DNA of 64,000 nt. Source: Planococcus maritimus (GTDB lineage Bacteria; Bacillota; Bacilli; Bacillales_A; Planococcaceae). The stretch spans positions 124,001 through 188,000 of the forward strand of contig NZ_LTZG01000011.1 in assembly GCF_001592825.1 (NCBI RefSeq). Direction: 5' to 3'. Both the position numbers and the translations under genes were made by a program. The notes beneath the pieces were generated by a model, which did no database searches, had not been told where the DNA came from, and saw only the letters and a program-made list of their open reading frames with translations. Below are positions 8,221 through 16,363 of this stretch, piece by piece. How positions within the stretch are numbered: the stretch's first letter is position 1; the number at the start of each line of letters is the position of its first letter.

Positions 8221-9315
8221 TTATAACATTTTCTCTAAAGCCATCTTCGCTTCCACCGCCGTTTTGTCATCTACTTGAATGCGGTTAAGGACGCGGCCTT
8301 CCACCAGTTCTTCCAAAATCCACGTAAAATGCGGCAAATCGATGCGGTTCATCGTCAAGCATGGGCACATAAACGGGTTCAAGGAAACGATATCACGGTC
8401 AGGGAAATCCTTGATGAGCCGGTTGACAAGGTTCATCTCCGTGCCGATCGCCCATTTCGAACCTGGTTCCGACGCTTCAATCATGTCGATAATGTATTTG
8501 GTCGACCCGGCAAAATCGGATGCACTGACGACTTCGTACGTGCATTCCGGATGTACCAGAATATTGCGATCTGGTTCTTTTTCGCGCAGGTTGTCGATGT
8601 GTTTCGGCAGAAAATTCATATGGACCGAGCAATGCCCTTTCCACAAGATCACTTGCACCTCTTCTATGGCGCAGTCGAGTTCAAGCTTCTGTCTGATGGG
8701 ATCCCATATAGCCATACGCTCTAGCAGAATCCCGAGTTTCACCGCGGTGTTGCGCCCGAGATGCTGGTCGGGCAAGAACAGCATGCGCTGCTTTTGCGCC
8801 AATGCCCATTCAACCATTTCTTCGGCATTGGAGGAAGTGACAGTTGCGCCGCCGTTGCGGCCGACAAAGGCTTTGATCGCCGCTGTCGAATTGACATAGG
8901 TCAACGGCACAATGGTATCGCCGTATAATTTCTGCAATTCCAGCCAAGCGCGTTCCGTTTGGTCGATATTGGCCATATCCGCCATTGAACAACCTGCCCG
9001 CATATCCGGCAAGATGACGGCTTGATGCGGTTCGGTCAAAATATCGGCCGTTTCCGCCATGAAATGGACGCCGCAGAACAGGATGTAATCCGCTGTCTGG
9101 CGGCCGGCGATTTGGGATAATTGCAGCGAGTCGCCTTTAACATCGGCATACGCAATCACTTCGTCTTTCTGGTAATGGTGGCCCAGAATATAAAGCCGGT
9201 CCCCGAGTGTTTCACGAGCCTGTTTTGCCCGTTTGTGCAGTTCTTCAGTCGATGCGGTTAAATAACTTTTTGGCATGGCATCTGCCATTTGCAGTTCTTC
9301 AAGCAAAGAAGTCAT
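8221..9315 (-). CDS. nadA: Quinolinate synthase NadA
   Basis: NadA condenses iminoaspartate with dihydroxyacetone phosphate to quinolinate using a labile [4Fe-4S] cluster, the second step of de novo NAD synthesis. The 364-residue protein has the long Bacillus-type form. Visible are LYILGHHYQKDEV, the cluster cysteine in DMRAGCSMADM (C109), VTSSNAEEMVEWAL, FLPDQHLGRNTA, LVHPECTYEVV with a second cysteine, and the C-terminal NPFMCPCLTMNRI. The ATG overlaps the nadC stop by 4 bases and is served by AAGGAGG inside the end of nadC, so the two are translationally coupled. It is the last gene of nadB-nadC-nadA; nifS, which is thought to supply sulfur for this cluster, is divergent upstream. Confidence 0.97.
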   Translation of the reverse strand: MTSLLEELQMADAMPKSYLTASTEELHKRAKQARETLGDRLYILGHHYQKDEVIAYADVKGDSLQLSQIAGRQTADYILFCGVHFMAETADILTEPHQAVILPDMRAGCSMADMANIDQTERAWLELQKLYGDTIVPLTYVNSTAAIKAFVGRNGGATVTSSNAEEMVEWALAQKQRMLFLPDQHLGRNTAVKLGILLERMAIWDPIRQKLELDCAIEEVQVILWKGHCSVHMNFLPKHIDNLREKEPDRNILVHPECTYEVVSASDFAGSTKYIIDMIEASEPGSKWAIGTEMNLVNRLIKDFPDRDIVSLNPFMCPCLTMNRIDLPHFTWILEELVEGRVLNRIQVDDKTAVEAKMALEKML

Positions 9316-10169
9316 CGTACAAGTACCTCCTTATGGGATAGGGAAAGATTCATGCTCATGTCAAGATTCGACACGCTGTGGGTCAAGGCACCGATGGAAA
9401 TGACATCGACACCGGTGTCGCGGTAAAGTGCGAGCTTCTCAAGGTCAATGCCGCCGGATGCTTCTGTGCGAATCGATTCTGGCACAAGCTGGACCCAGTG
9501 CCGAATTGTCTCAGGTGACTGGTTATCAAACATGATGGCGTCAGGTTGTGCTTCTATAGCCTCCATCAATTGCTTCTCGGTTTCGACTTCTACTTCGATC
9601 ATCGTCATATGGCCGAGTGAGTCGCGCACTTTTTTCACTGCCTCAATAATCGAGCCGGCAGCCGCGATGTGATTGTCTTTTAACATGACTGCATCGTACA
9701 GCCCGTTTCGGTGATTAAACCCGCCGCCTGCGCGAACTGCGTATTTTTCAAACATGCGCAGCCCCGGGGTCGTCTTACGGGTATCGACGATTTTAGTATG
9801 GGACGAACCAAGTGCGTCAACGCATTTTGCGGTCAATGTCGCCACTGCGCTCATGCGCTGAACTAAGTTCAATAACACCCGCTCCCCTGCAAGCAGCGAG
9901 GCAACCGGGCCCGTCAGCTTGACGATCGCTTCCCCCGCCCGTACCCGGTCTCCATCCCGTTTCAATAGCTCTACACTGACCGAGGCATCCAATAGCCTGT
10001 ACCCCCATATATAGCAGTCGAGCCCTGCAATGACGCCGTCTTGCTTCATGCGGACGATGGCTTCGCCGCTATCGGTATCGCTAAACAATACAGACGATAC
10101 GTCGCGGTCTCCGATATCTTCGAGTAAAAATTGCTTTAACGCTTGTTCTGCTTTCAAACGATTCATCAT
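9312..10169 (-). CDS. nadC: Nicotinate-nucleotide diphosphorylase (carboxylating) NadC
   Basis: NadC (quinolinate phosphoribosyltransferase) converts quinolinate and PRPP to nicotinate mononucleotide with loss of CO2. The 285-residue protein shows the family motifs EDIGDRDVSS near the N-terminus, LNLVQRMSAVATLT, the PRPP/quinolinate contact KIVDTRKTTPGLR, and GGGFNHRNGLYDAVMLKDNH, followed by VEVEVETEKQLMEA, IMFDNQSPETI and EASGGIDLEKL. Length is standard. Its start overlaps the nadB stop by 4 bases with AAGGAG 5 bases upstream, and its own stop overlaps the nadA start, so the three are a tightly coupled operon. Confidence 0.97.
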   Translation of the reverse strand: MMNRLKAEQALKQFLLEDIGDRDVSSVLFSDTDSGEAIVRMKQDGVIAGLDCYIWGYRLLDASVSVELLKRDGDRVRAGEAIVKLTGPVASLLAGERVLLNLVQRMSAVATLTAKCVDALGSSHTKIVDTRKTTPGLRMFEKYAVRAGGGFNHRNGLYDAVMLKDNHIAAAGSIIEAVKKVRDSLGHMTMIEVEVETEKQLMEAIEAQPDAIMFDNQSPETIRHWVQLVPESIRTEASGGIDLEKLALYRDTGVDVISIGALTHSVSNLDMSMNLSLSHKEVLVR

Positions 10170-11714
10170 ACTGTCTCCTTGAGATAAATTTTACGCTCGC
10201 TTAAACTTGTCCCTTGTTTCGACAACTCGATGACTTTTCCGGTCCACTGTTCTTTCATTTCCGGAATATCGATCCGGTAATGGCCGCCTCGGCTTTCTTC
10301 ACGCAATAAAGCAGCTGTTGCAATGAGGCTGCTTGCGGTGCTTCGGTGGATCTCGGCAATGAGCTCATCCGGATAGTCACGAAGCGGAAACGAACGCAGC
10401 GGATGCGCCTTCAGAAATCGGGCCAGTTGTTCAGGATGTCTCAAAATCCCTGCGATATGTGTCATTTCTTTTTTCAATTCACTTTCATCTAGCGCTTCGA
10501 AATCGGGCCGTTGGCTAGCACCAAAATTCACAGGTACGTCCAGTGGCATTTTCTGATGATGAAGCTCTTTGATCCGTTCAGCCAAACGGCGGCCGAATAC
10601 CAACCCTTCAAGTAAGGAATTGCTCGCCAGCCGGTTCGCTCCGTGGACGCCAGTCGATGCCACTTCGCCAATGGCAAACAGTCCTGCAACCGTCGTCGCA
10701 CCGTAACTATCCGTTTTCACCCCGCCCATATGGAAATGCGCGCCCGGGCGCACCGGTATCAGTTCATAGCGCGGATCGATTCCGTGCCGCATACAATTCG
10801 CCTGGATTGAGGGAAAGTGTTGAGCAAACTCAGCCACTTTTCTAGCATCCAAGTACACAGGGCCATGTTGTTGCCAATGCCATTCAATGGCCCTCGCCAC
10901 GACATCACGCGGTGCAAGTTCCATGAGTGGATGGATGCCGGCCATGATGCGCTTGCCGTTTCGGTCCACCAGCAAAGCTCCTTCCCCGCGAACCGCTTCT
11001 GAAATCAATCCACAAGACTTGCCGCCGATGGTCAGGACCGTCGGATGGAATTGGACAAACTCCAGATCTTCCAGCACCGCTCCTGCGTGGTAAGCAAGTG
11101 ACAACCCGTCGCCCGTTGCCACGGAGGAGTTCGATGTCTGGCAATACAATTGGCCAATCCCGCCTGTCGCAAGAACGATGTGACGGGCACGGATAATCGT
11201 GCGGTCACCTGTAGGCTGAGAGACAAGAACACCTATGCAACGACCTTGTGAAACTATCAGTTCCAGAGCTTGATGGCCCGGTAAGCGCGTAATGTTCTCT
11301 GCGGAATCTTCCAATAGAAACTGCATCAGCATGCTTCCAGTTTGATCGCCTCCTGCATGCAAGATGCGCCTGGTGCTATGCGCGCCTTCCATGCCAAGAG
11401 AGGGCTGGCCGTTTCGATCTGCATCATAAGGCAATCCTTCTGCAAGCAATTCCGCTACGATGTCGGCTCCTTCACGGACTAATATATCCACCCGTTCGGC
11501 ATCTGCGTGATGGGCCGAAGCGAGCATGGTATCGATGGCATGGGATTGTGCACAATCGTCCACACTAATGCTCGCGGCAATGCCGCCTTGTGCGAGTGCA
11601 GTGTTTCCTGCGTAAGCGTGCTGTTTAGTCAGCAAGGCAATTGAATACGAATCAGGAAGCGAGCGCGCAAGCATCAGCCCGGCTACGCCTCCTCCGATAA
11701 TGCAAACATCATAC
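10166..11714 (-). CDS. nadB: L-aspartate oxidase NadB (TTG start, codon 11714-11716)
   Basis: NadB is the FAD flavoprotein that oxidises L-aspartate to iminoaspartate, the first step of NAD synthesis. The 516-residue protein opens with the FAD dinucleotide fold DVCIIGGGVAGLMLARSLP and continues with NTALAQGGIAASI, HSTRRILHAGGDQTG, VLATGGIGQLY, LEFVQFHPT and GVHGANRLASNSLLEGLVFGRRLAE, all standard for succinate dehydrogenase-type flavoproteins. The coding sequence includes the start codon TTG at 11714-11716, so it extends to 11716. That start is set by AGAAGGTG about 5 bases upstream; no in-frame ATG is better placed. It heads the nadBCA operon. A NiaR-like operator lies about 20 bp upstream, suggesting repression when niacin is plentiful. 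Confidence 0.96.
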
Positions 11715-11731
11715 AAACTTTACACCTTCTT

Positions 11732-11754
11732 TACAAGTGTCTTGACACCATTAA
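11732..11754. promoter_or_regulatory. NiaR (NadR/YrxA)-type operator between nadB and nifS
   Basis: The palindromic core GTGTCTTGACAC (11737-11748) within TACAAGTGTCTTGACACCA matches the niacin-responsive NiaR operators I recall from Bacillus NAD genes. It lies in the 99-bp gap between the divergent nadB and nifS starts and overlaps the putative nifS -35 element. Confidence 0.75.
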
Positions 11755-11771
11755 TGACATAAAGATAGAGT
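11742..11771 (+). promoter_or_regulatory. Putative nifS promoter
   Basis: TTGACA (11742-11747), 18 bp spacing, TAGAGT (11766-11771). The -35 sits inside the NiaR-like palindrome, so binding would block transcription of nifS and probably of nadB. Confidence 0.5.
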
Positions 11772-11815
11772 GATTACAAGAAGAAAGTCCATTCAAGGAA
11801 GGAAATTGATAAGAG

Positions 11816-12949
11816 ATGATGATTTATCTGGACTCTGCCGCAACCGCCCCGATGAGAAAAGAAGCGATCGCTGCCTACGCTGAAGCAGCGGAAAATGCCT
11901 TTGGCAACACGCAAAGCCTTCACGACGTAGGATCTGCAGCCGCTGATTATGTCGTTTCGTGCCGGAAGTTATGGGGACAATTTTTGAACGTCCGGTCTGA
12001 TGGCATTTATTTCACCGGCAATGCATCTGAAGCGAACCAGCTCGCCATCCGCTCGCTGCTAAACGGCAGGCCCACAACTTGCCGGCAGATTGTCTCTACG
12101 AAACTCGAACATGCTTCCGTGTTGTCTACACTGCATGAACTTGAAAAACAAGGCTACACGATCGATTACATTGAAGTCGACCGCTTTGGCCAAATCGATA
12201 TGAAGGCCTTCGAGCAAGCTGTCAGTGAAAAGACAGCGCTCGTCGTGATGCAGCTCGTCAATTCCGAGATGGGTGCCGTGCAGCCGGTCAAGGAATGTGC
12301 GCAAATCGCCAAGCGCTTCGGCGTTCCGCTTCATTCAGATATCGTTCAGGGATTCGGGAAGCTCCCCGTCGATCTCACATCATGGGGCGTCGCTTCCGCA
12401 GTATGTTCGGCGCATAAAATCGGCGGCCCTAAAGGCGTCGGAATCGCCTACCTCGACCCGTCCGTCCACTGGCAGTCGGTCCATGAAGGGACGACGCATC
12501 AAAACGGATTCCGCGCAGGGACTGTGGATGTTCCGGGCATTGTCTCCGCAACCATCGCCGCGAAGCTCGCCGTCAGTGAACAGCTGCAAAACTATGAACA
12601 AGCGCAAACACTTCAGGACTACCTATTAGCACATCTACCTGATGGCGTAATCGCAACCGGTGATATTACCTCGAAATCTCCGTTTATCCAAGGTTTGATC
12701 TTGCCGCATGTCGAAGGGCAATGGATGATGCTCGATTGCAATAGGGCACAGATCGCCATTTCCACCGGCACGGCCTGCAAGATCGGCTATGGCGAAGCGA
12801 TGTCCGCAATGCTTGCGATGGGCATAGAACCGGATGCGGCACGGAAATTCATCCGCATCTCCTTTCATCAAGAAACCAGCACACGGGACATTGACCAGTT
12901 TCTCCACGTCGTCGAAAAGTCCTTAGCCCAATTCAGTTCCCCCCTTTAA
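11816..12949 (+). CDS. nifS: NifS-type cysteine desulfurase paired with NadA
   Basis: A 377-residue PLP enzyme of the class V aminotransferase/NifS family. It removes sulfur from cysteine as a protein persulfide. Evidence: MIYLDSAATAPMRKEA at the N-terminus, HSDIVQGFGKLPVDL, the PLP lysine in SAHKIGGPKGVG, and the catalytic cysteine in ISTGTACKIG. In Bacillus the gene in this place (nifS) is divergent from nadBCA and supplies sulfur for the Fe-S cluster of NadA; the arrangement here is the same, so I give it that role by context. In Bacillus the regulator nadR/niaR is next to nifS; here that place is taken by an unrelated GntR-ABC operon. A terminator follows the stop codon. Confidence 0.92.
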   Translation: MMIYLDSAATAPMRKEAIAAYAEAAENAFGNTQSLHDVGSAAADYVVSCRKLWGQFLNVRSDGIYFTGNASEANQLAIRSLLNGRPTTCRQIVSTKLEHASVLSTLHELEKQGYTIDYIEVDRFGQIDMKAFEQAVSEKTALVVMQLVNSEMGAVQPVKECAQIAKRFGVPLHSDIVQGFGKLPVDLTSWGVASAVCSAHKIGGPKGVGIAYLDPSVHWQSVHEGTTHQNGFRAGTVDVPGIVSATIAAKLAVSEQLQNYEQAQTLQDYLLAHLPDGVIATGDITSKSPFIQGLILPHVEGQWMMLDCNRAQIAISTGTACKIGYGEAMSAMLAMGIEPDAARKFIRISFHQETSTRDIDQFLHVVEKSLAQFSSPL

Positions 12950-12976
12950 AGCCGCGATTCCAGCGGCTCTTTTTTT
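12950..12976 (+). terminator. Terminator of nifS
   Basis: Stem AGCCGC / GCGGCT (12950-12955 with 12963-12968) followed by CTTTTTTT, immediately after the nifS stop. Confidence 0.85.
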
Positions 12977-13003
12977 ATGCTTGGAACTTTTCTGATAATT
13001 CCG

Positions 13004-13032
13004 TTGACAAAAAAACACCTTTGTTATATGGT
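13004..13032 (+). promoter_or_regulatory. Sigma-A promoter of the GntR-ABC operon
   Basis: TTGACA (13004-13009), exactly 17 bp spacing, TATGGT (13027-13032). The -10 overlaps the left half of an inverted repeat. Confidence 0.7.
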
Positions 13033-13055
13033 TATACACATAAGTATATAACCAT
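13028..13055. promoter_or_regulatory. Inverted-repeat operator, probably bound by the adjacent GntR (YtrA-type) regulator
   Basis: Two 12-bp arms, ATGGTTATACAC and GTATATAACCAT, separated by 4 bp and differing at one position, overlapping the -10 and the expected transcription start. This is the typical layout for autorepression by YtrA-family regulators. Confidence 0.65.
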
Positions 13056-13085
13056 TACACCAAATCACCTTAAGGAGGTGTTTCC

Positions 13086-13460
13086 ATGATCAACCCATCC
13101 GATTCGACAAAGCCCCTGTTTCTCCAAGTCCGCGAATTGATTGAAGACCAGATTGTTAACGATCAATTGCAAGAAGGCGACCAAGCCCCGTCGACCAATC
13201 AATTGGTCAATTTCTACAAGATCAATCACGCCACCGTGTCCAAAGGCATCACCCAGCTCGTCGATGAAGGCATACTTTATAAAAAGCGAGGGATTGGCAT
13301 GTTCGTAGCAGAAGGCGCAAAACACACATTAGTCCAGCAGCGAAAAAAATCATTTGTTGATAATTACGTTACCCGCCTGGTACAGGAAGCAGAAAAGCTC
13401 GGCATCACCGAGCAGGAAATCATTGAATTCATCAAATCGGAGAAAGGACGTGATGCATGA
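13086..13460 (+). CDS. GntR family regulator, YtrA subfamily
   Basis: A 124-residue regulator with a GntR winged helix and almost no effector domain, which marks the YtrA subfamily. Residues 6-80 hold KPLFLQVRELIEDQIVNDQLQEGDQAPSTNQL, then KINHATVSKGITQLVDEGILYKKRGIGMFV, the usual recognition helix and wing. The C-terminal 40 residues are a short helical dimerisation tail. The start follows AAGGAGGTG. It overlaps the ABC ATPase gene by 4 bases, so regulator, ATPase and permease are one operon. In Bacillus, YtrA-type regulators repress adjacent ABC transporters and respond to cell-envelope antibiotics; a similar role here is inference. Confidence 0.93.
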   Translation: MINPSDSTKPLFLQVRELIEDQIVNDQLQEGDQAPSTNQLVNFYKINHATVSKGITQLVDEGILYKKRGIGMFVAEGAKHTLVQQRKKSFVDNYVTRLVQEAEKLGITEQEIIEFIKSEKGRDA

Positions 13461-14329
13461 TGACAGCCGTTCAACTCAATCATGTGACCTTGAAATTCAA
13501 GAAATTCAAAGCCTTAGAAGATATCTCCCTTACGCTCGAAGCCGGTAAAATTCATGGACTCATCGGCCGGAACGGCGCAGGCAAAACCTCGCTTCTTTCG
13601 TTAATCGCCGCTTTTCGGGAGCCGACAGCTGGTGAGGTCTCGGTAGACGGAGCCTTCGTTTTCGAAAACCCGGAGAAAATGGAGCAAATCGCGTTCATTT
13701 ATGACAAAGACTATAAAGAAGAAACCGAGAAGGCAAAAAAATTGATCGCCCTCGCCTCCCATTACCGGCCCCATTTCGATATGGGCTACGCGGAGCATTT
13801 GATCAAGCGTTTCAAATTGCCCGTCGATAAACCTGTCAACAAATTATCGAAAGGCATGCAGTCGGCACTGAATGTTGTCATCGGCCTCGCAAGCCGCGCG
13901 CCTGTTACGATTTTCGATGAAGCCTATCTTGGCATGGATGCACCCGCACGCGAGATTTTCTACAAGGAAATCCTGATAGACCAGGAAGAACATCCGCGTA
14001 CGTTCATCCTCTCCACCCACCTAGTGTCCGAGATGGATTATTTGTTCGACCATGTCATCATTATTGACCAAGGGCGGCTGGTCTTAAACGAACCGTATGA
14101 AACACTTGAAGCGCTAGGCGCATCGGTCACAGGCGCAGCAGCAGATGTCGATGCATTTACAGCAACTATGCAGCGGCTGAACGAACAGCAGCTCGGCGGC
14201 ACGAAATCTGTGATGGTCTACGGGGAACTCGGCGAAACGAAACGCCAGGAAGCCCATGCTTTAGGACTTGAAATAGGACCCGTCTCGCTTCAAGACCTGT
14301 TCATCTACTTAACCGAGGAGGCGAACTGA
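13457..14329 (+). CDS. ABC transporter ATP-binding protein (YtrB-like)
   Basis: A 290-residue ATPase of the ABC-2 / drug-transport type. Motifs: Walker A LIGRNGAGKTSL near residue 37, a degenerate signature KLSKGMQSALNVV near residue 130, Walker B VTIFDEAYLGMD, and the switch FILSTHLVSEMDYLFDHVIII. The signature KLSKGMQ in place of LSGGQ is usual for this subgroup. The C-terminal 70 residues are an extension with a weak accessory domain. The gene overlaps the regulator by 4 bases and ends 1 base before the permease gene. It works with the 236-residue membrane protein, presumably as a homodimer pair; the transported compound cannot be read from sequence. Confidence 0.93.
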   Translation: MMTAVQLNHVTLKFKKFKALEDISLTLEAGKIHGLIGRNGAGKTSLLSLIAAFREPTAGEVSVDGAFVFENPEKMEQIAFIYDKDYKEETEKAKKLIALASHYRPHFDMGYAEHLIKRFKLPVDKPVNKLSKGMQSALNVVIGLASRAPVTIFDEAYLGMDAPAREIFYKEILIDQEEHPRTFILSTHLVSEMDYLFDHVIIIDQGRLVLNEPYETLEALGASVTGAAADVDAFTATMQRLNEQQLGGTKSVMVYGELGETKRQEAHALGLEIGPVSLQDLFIYLTEEAN

Positions 14330-14330
14330 T

Positions 14331-15041
14331 ATGACATCCATACGCTCTATGAAAGTAGCCACTGCCGTATTTAAGGAAATGATTCGTTGGAGCCTTTGGT
14401 TTTTCTCCATTTTGCTGGCGATCCATTTGATCCGGGTTTTTTGGCTGAATGGCGGGACCGCCCCCATTGAAGGGTTCTTCACCTTCTCCCAGTACTCGAC
14501 AAGTATCTTCACGCTGGTGCTCGGCATCATGACCGCTTATACGTTCATGGGCCGGCATATCCAACAAGGCGTTAGCCGACGGGATTCTTTCTTCGGTATC
14601 TCCCTTGCCGCCACTGGGTTCGCTTTGTTCCTAACCGTTGTGCCGCTTGCCATTAATGGCCTTCAACACTTGTTGGCTAAAGCTTCGATCTTCCCGGTCG
14701 CGCTGGATACGGCTGTCGTTTTTGAATCCACAGCTGGCGCAGCCGCTGCAGCGATTGGGCTGTTCTTGAATGTGCTCACTTATTTTTTCACCGGCTGGCT
14801 CATCAGCATTGGCTATTACCGTTTCCGCTGGATTGCCGGGTTCGGCTTTATCGCCTTGTCGTTCATCGTCTTCGGCCTCAACGACTATCTATGGAAGCCT
14901 GGAAATTACACGCTGGACTGGCTGCCATACGAACCGTTTGAAATGGATTTCTGGCTGACGGTACTCGGTTCGGTCGCCATGCTGCTTGTGCTTTTCCTGG
15001 CCATGAGGCTTTTGACAAAACGTGTCCCGATCAAGATGTAA
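14331..15041 (+). CDS. ABC transporter membrane subunit
   Basis: A 236-residue integral membrane protein with about six hydrophobic segments by eye (for example WFFSILLAIHLIRVFW, IFTLVLGIMTAYTFMG, FGISLAATGFALFLTVVPL, YRFRWIAGFGFIALSFIVFG and VLGSVAMLLVLFLAMRLL). There is no signal peptide and no recognised catalytic motif. The segment GRHIQQGVSRRDSFFG resembles the cytoplasmic coupling helix seen in ABC-2 permeases. It directly follows the ATPase gene and is followed by a strong terminator, so it is the membrane partner of that ATPase. Confidence 0.85.
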   Translation: MTSIRSMKVATAVFKEMIRWSLWFFSILLAIHLIRVFWLNGGTAPIEGFFTFSQYSTSIFTLVLGIMTAYTFMGRHIQQGVSRRDSFFGISLAATGFALFLTVVPLAINGLQHLLAKASIFPVALDTAVVFESTAGAAAAAIGLFLNVLTYFFTGWLISIGYYRFRWIAGFGFIALSFIVFGLNDYLWKPGNYTLDWLPYEPFEMDFWLTVLGSVAMLLVLFLAMRLLTKRVPIKM

Positions 15042-15055
15042 CAAACTAGCCCATC

Positions 15056-15103
15056 AAAAAAAGCTGTTCCGCAGATGATTACATCTGTAGAACAGCTTTT
15101 TTT
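15056..15103 (+). terminator. Terminator of the GntR-ABC operon
   Basis: Long two-part stem (15061-15077 with 15082-15098, including GCTGTTC/GAACAGC and GCAGATG/CATCTGT) followed by seven T. The repeat element copy A begins at the next base. Confidence 0.9.
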
Positions 15104-15335
15104 AGAGTGTTGAAGAAGTTTAAATTTCATTAAATATCAAAAAAGCAGACGCGATTATACATTTAAATAACCAATGATCTGTCTAGTATTTGGAGAAGCG
15201 TTCGCTCGACTCCGGTGGATCAGCGAGACGACCGAGACCCCGTAAGCAGCGAAGCGGCTGAGGAGGCTTGGGCGCGAGCCCACGGAAAGCGAGCGATAAG
15301 CTTCGGAAAATACGATTATCTAAGTTTCTCGTCAG
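15104..15335 (+). repeat. Dispersed intergenic repeat, copy A (terminator-associated element)
   Basis: Starts with AGAGTGTTGAAGAAGT directly after the terminator T-tract, then a variable AT-rich arm, then a conserved GC-rich core (about 15185-15314) running from AGTATTTGGAGAAGCG to AAGCTTCGGAAAATACG, and a right end TTTCTCGTCAGC. The core folds on itself: GTATTT/AAATAC and GAAGC/GCTTC pair, and inside them further GC stems. No protein is encoded. The same core occurs at 35572, 39521 and, with a changed middle, at 35161. It fills the 311-bp gap before the acetamidase gene. Confidence 0.85.
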
Positions 15336-15352
15336 CTTTTTCATATGTCGTC

Positions 15353-16288
15353 TTAACGGATTGCCCCGTGCGGCAAAATGGCGTGAACCCCTTTAACGCC
15401 ATTGACGATCTGGGTGATGTGCAAATCGACCGCCACACTTGCCAAAGCGGTCGCTTGTGTTTTGGAAACGGAATGAAATGTTTGGATCAAGCCGACCATT
15501 TCATCAAGCGCCGTCGCGGCCGCCTCATTCAAGTCTTCATCAAAGCCAAACGTCACCCAGCCTGCAGGCGTTTTCGCTTTTGGCATGCGGAGCGTCATCT
15601 CTTCGTGAAGCACGACCGTCAATTCGACGTGATCCATCGGGCATTCGATCGCCGTCCCGGAGTTTTCCCCATCGCCTTGCAATGCGTGCCCATCGCCGAA
15701 CGATAGCATCGCGCCGTCGACTTCAACCGGCAAAAACAGCGAGCTGCCTTTGACCAGTTCCTTGCAGTCGATATTGCCGCCCGTCCGGTATGGCGGAGCG
15801 GTCCGGTGGGTGCCTGGTGCGCCTGGCGCCAAGCCAATCAACCCAAGGAATGGCGATAAGGCGACGCTGAACTCGGTTCCGGACATCGAGCATTTGCCGG
15901 TCATCTGTTCACGGTCCAGCGCCCAATCGACCTGGAGGCGCTCGCTGTTTGCGATGCCGAGCTTTTCATTTTGCCAAGCCGGCGTCCCTCCTGCCCAGTT
16001 GCGGCCATACCAGCCAGGAACATTCTCGTTAATGCGTACTTCCAGGACCATCCCGGGCTTTGCGCCTTCGATTTCAATCGGCCCGAGGAGCGGATGGCCA
16101 AGTTTTTCTTCCTTTTCCCTCGAGCTATAAATGATCCGCTCTTCGCCTTCATGCGCCGAATAGCCCCATTCGATGTCCGGCGTCCGTGCTTCGAGTGTGT
16201 CGCCGGAACGCACCGACAGGATTGGCTTGTAGGCCTGGTTGAACGACGAGTGGAGATTTTCGGATGTGAGTTCGATTCGATGATTCAT
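15353..16288 (-). CDS. Acetamidase/formamidase family protein
   Basis: A 311-residue member of the FmdA/AmdA family of short amide hydrolases, cytosolic. It shows the family pattern: HPLLGPIEIEGAKPGMVLEVRI, the GRNWAGG turn, APGTHRTAPPYRTGGNIDCKEL near residue 170, LFLPVEVDGAMLSFGDGHALQGDGE with the conserved GDGHA...GDGE metal/active-site loop, and later GWVTFGFDED. Family enzymes hydrolyse formamide or acetamide to ammonia and the acid; some members act on other small amides, so the exact substrate is open. The start follows AAGGGG. It ends only 18 bp from repeat copy A and has no clear terminator of its own. Confidence 0.9.
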   Translation of the reverse strand: MNHRIELTSENLHSSFNQAYKPILSVRSGDTLEARTPDIEWGYSAHEGEERIIYSSREKEEKLGHPLLGPIEIEGAKPGMVLEVRINENVPGWYGRNWAGGTPAWQNEKLGIANSERLQVDWALDREQMTGKCSMSGTEFSVALSPFLGLIGLAPGAPGTHRTAPPYRTGGNIDCKELVKGSSLFLPVEVDGAMLSFGDGHALQGDGENSGTAIECPMDHVELTVVLHEEMTLRMPKAKTPAGWVTFGFDEDLNEAAATALDEMVGLIQTFHSVSKTQATALASVAVDLHITQIVNGVKGVHAILPHGAIR

Positions 16289-16363
16289 GAGCTGCCCCTT
16301 CCGTGTAGCTGGTTTCTTTTGATGATAGCAGAACCCATGCGAGTTCCGGCAGGTCTTTTGCGA

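Noticed and set aside
11708..11736. TTGTAA-17-TATGAT as a promoter of nadB
   Set aside because: The spacing is perfect, but TATGAT overlaps the nadB start codon, so transcription would begin inside the gene.
15215..15706. 163-codon plus-strand open frame across repeat A and the acetamidase end
   Set aside because: Its first third lies in the repeat and the rest is antisense to the acetamidase; nothing supports translation.
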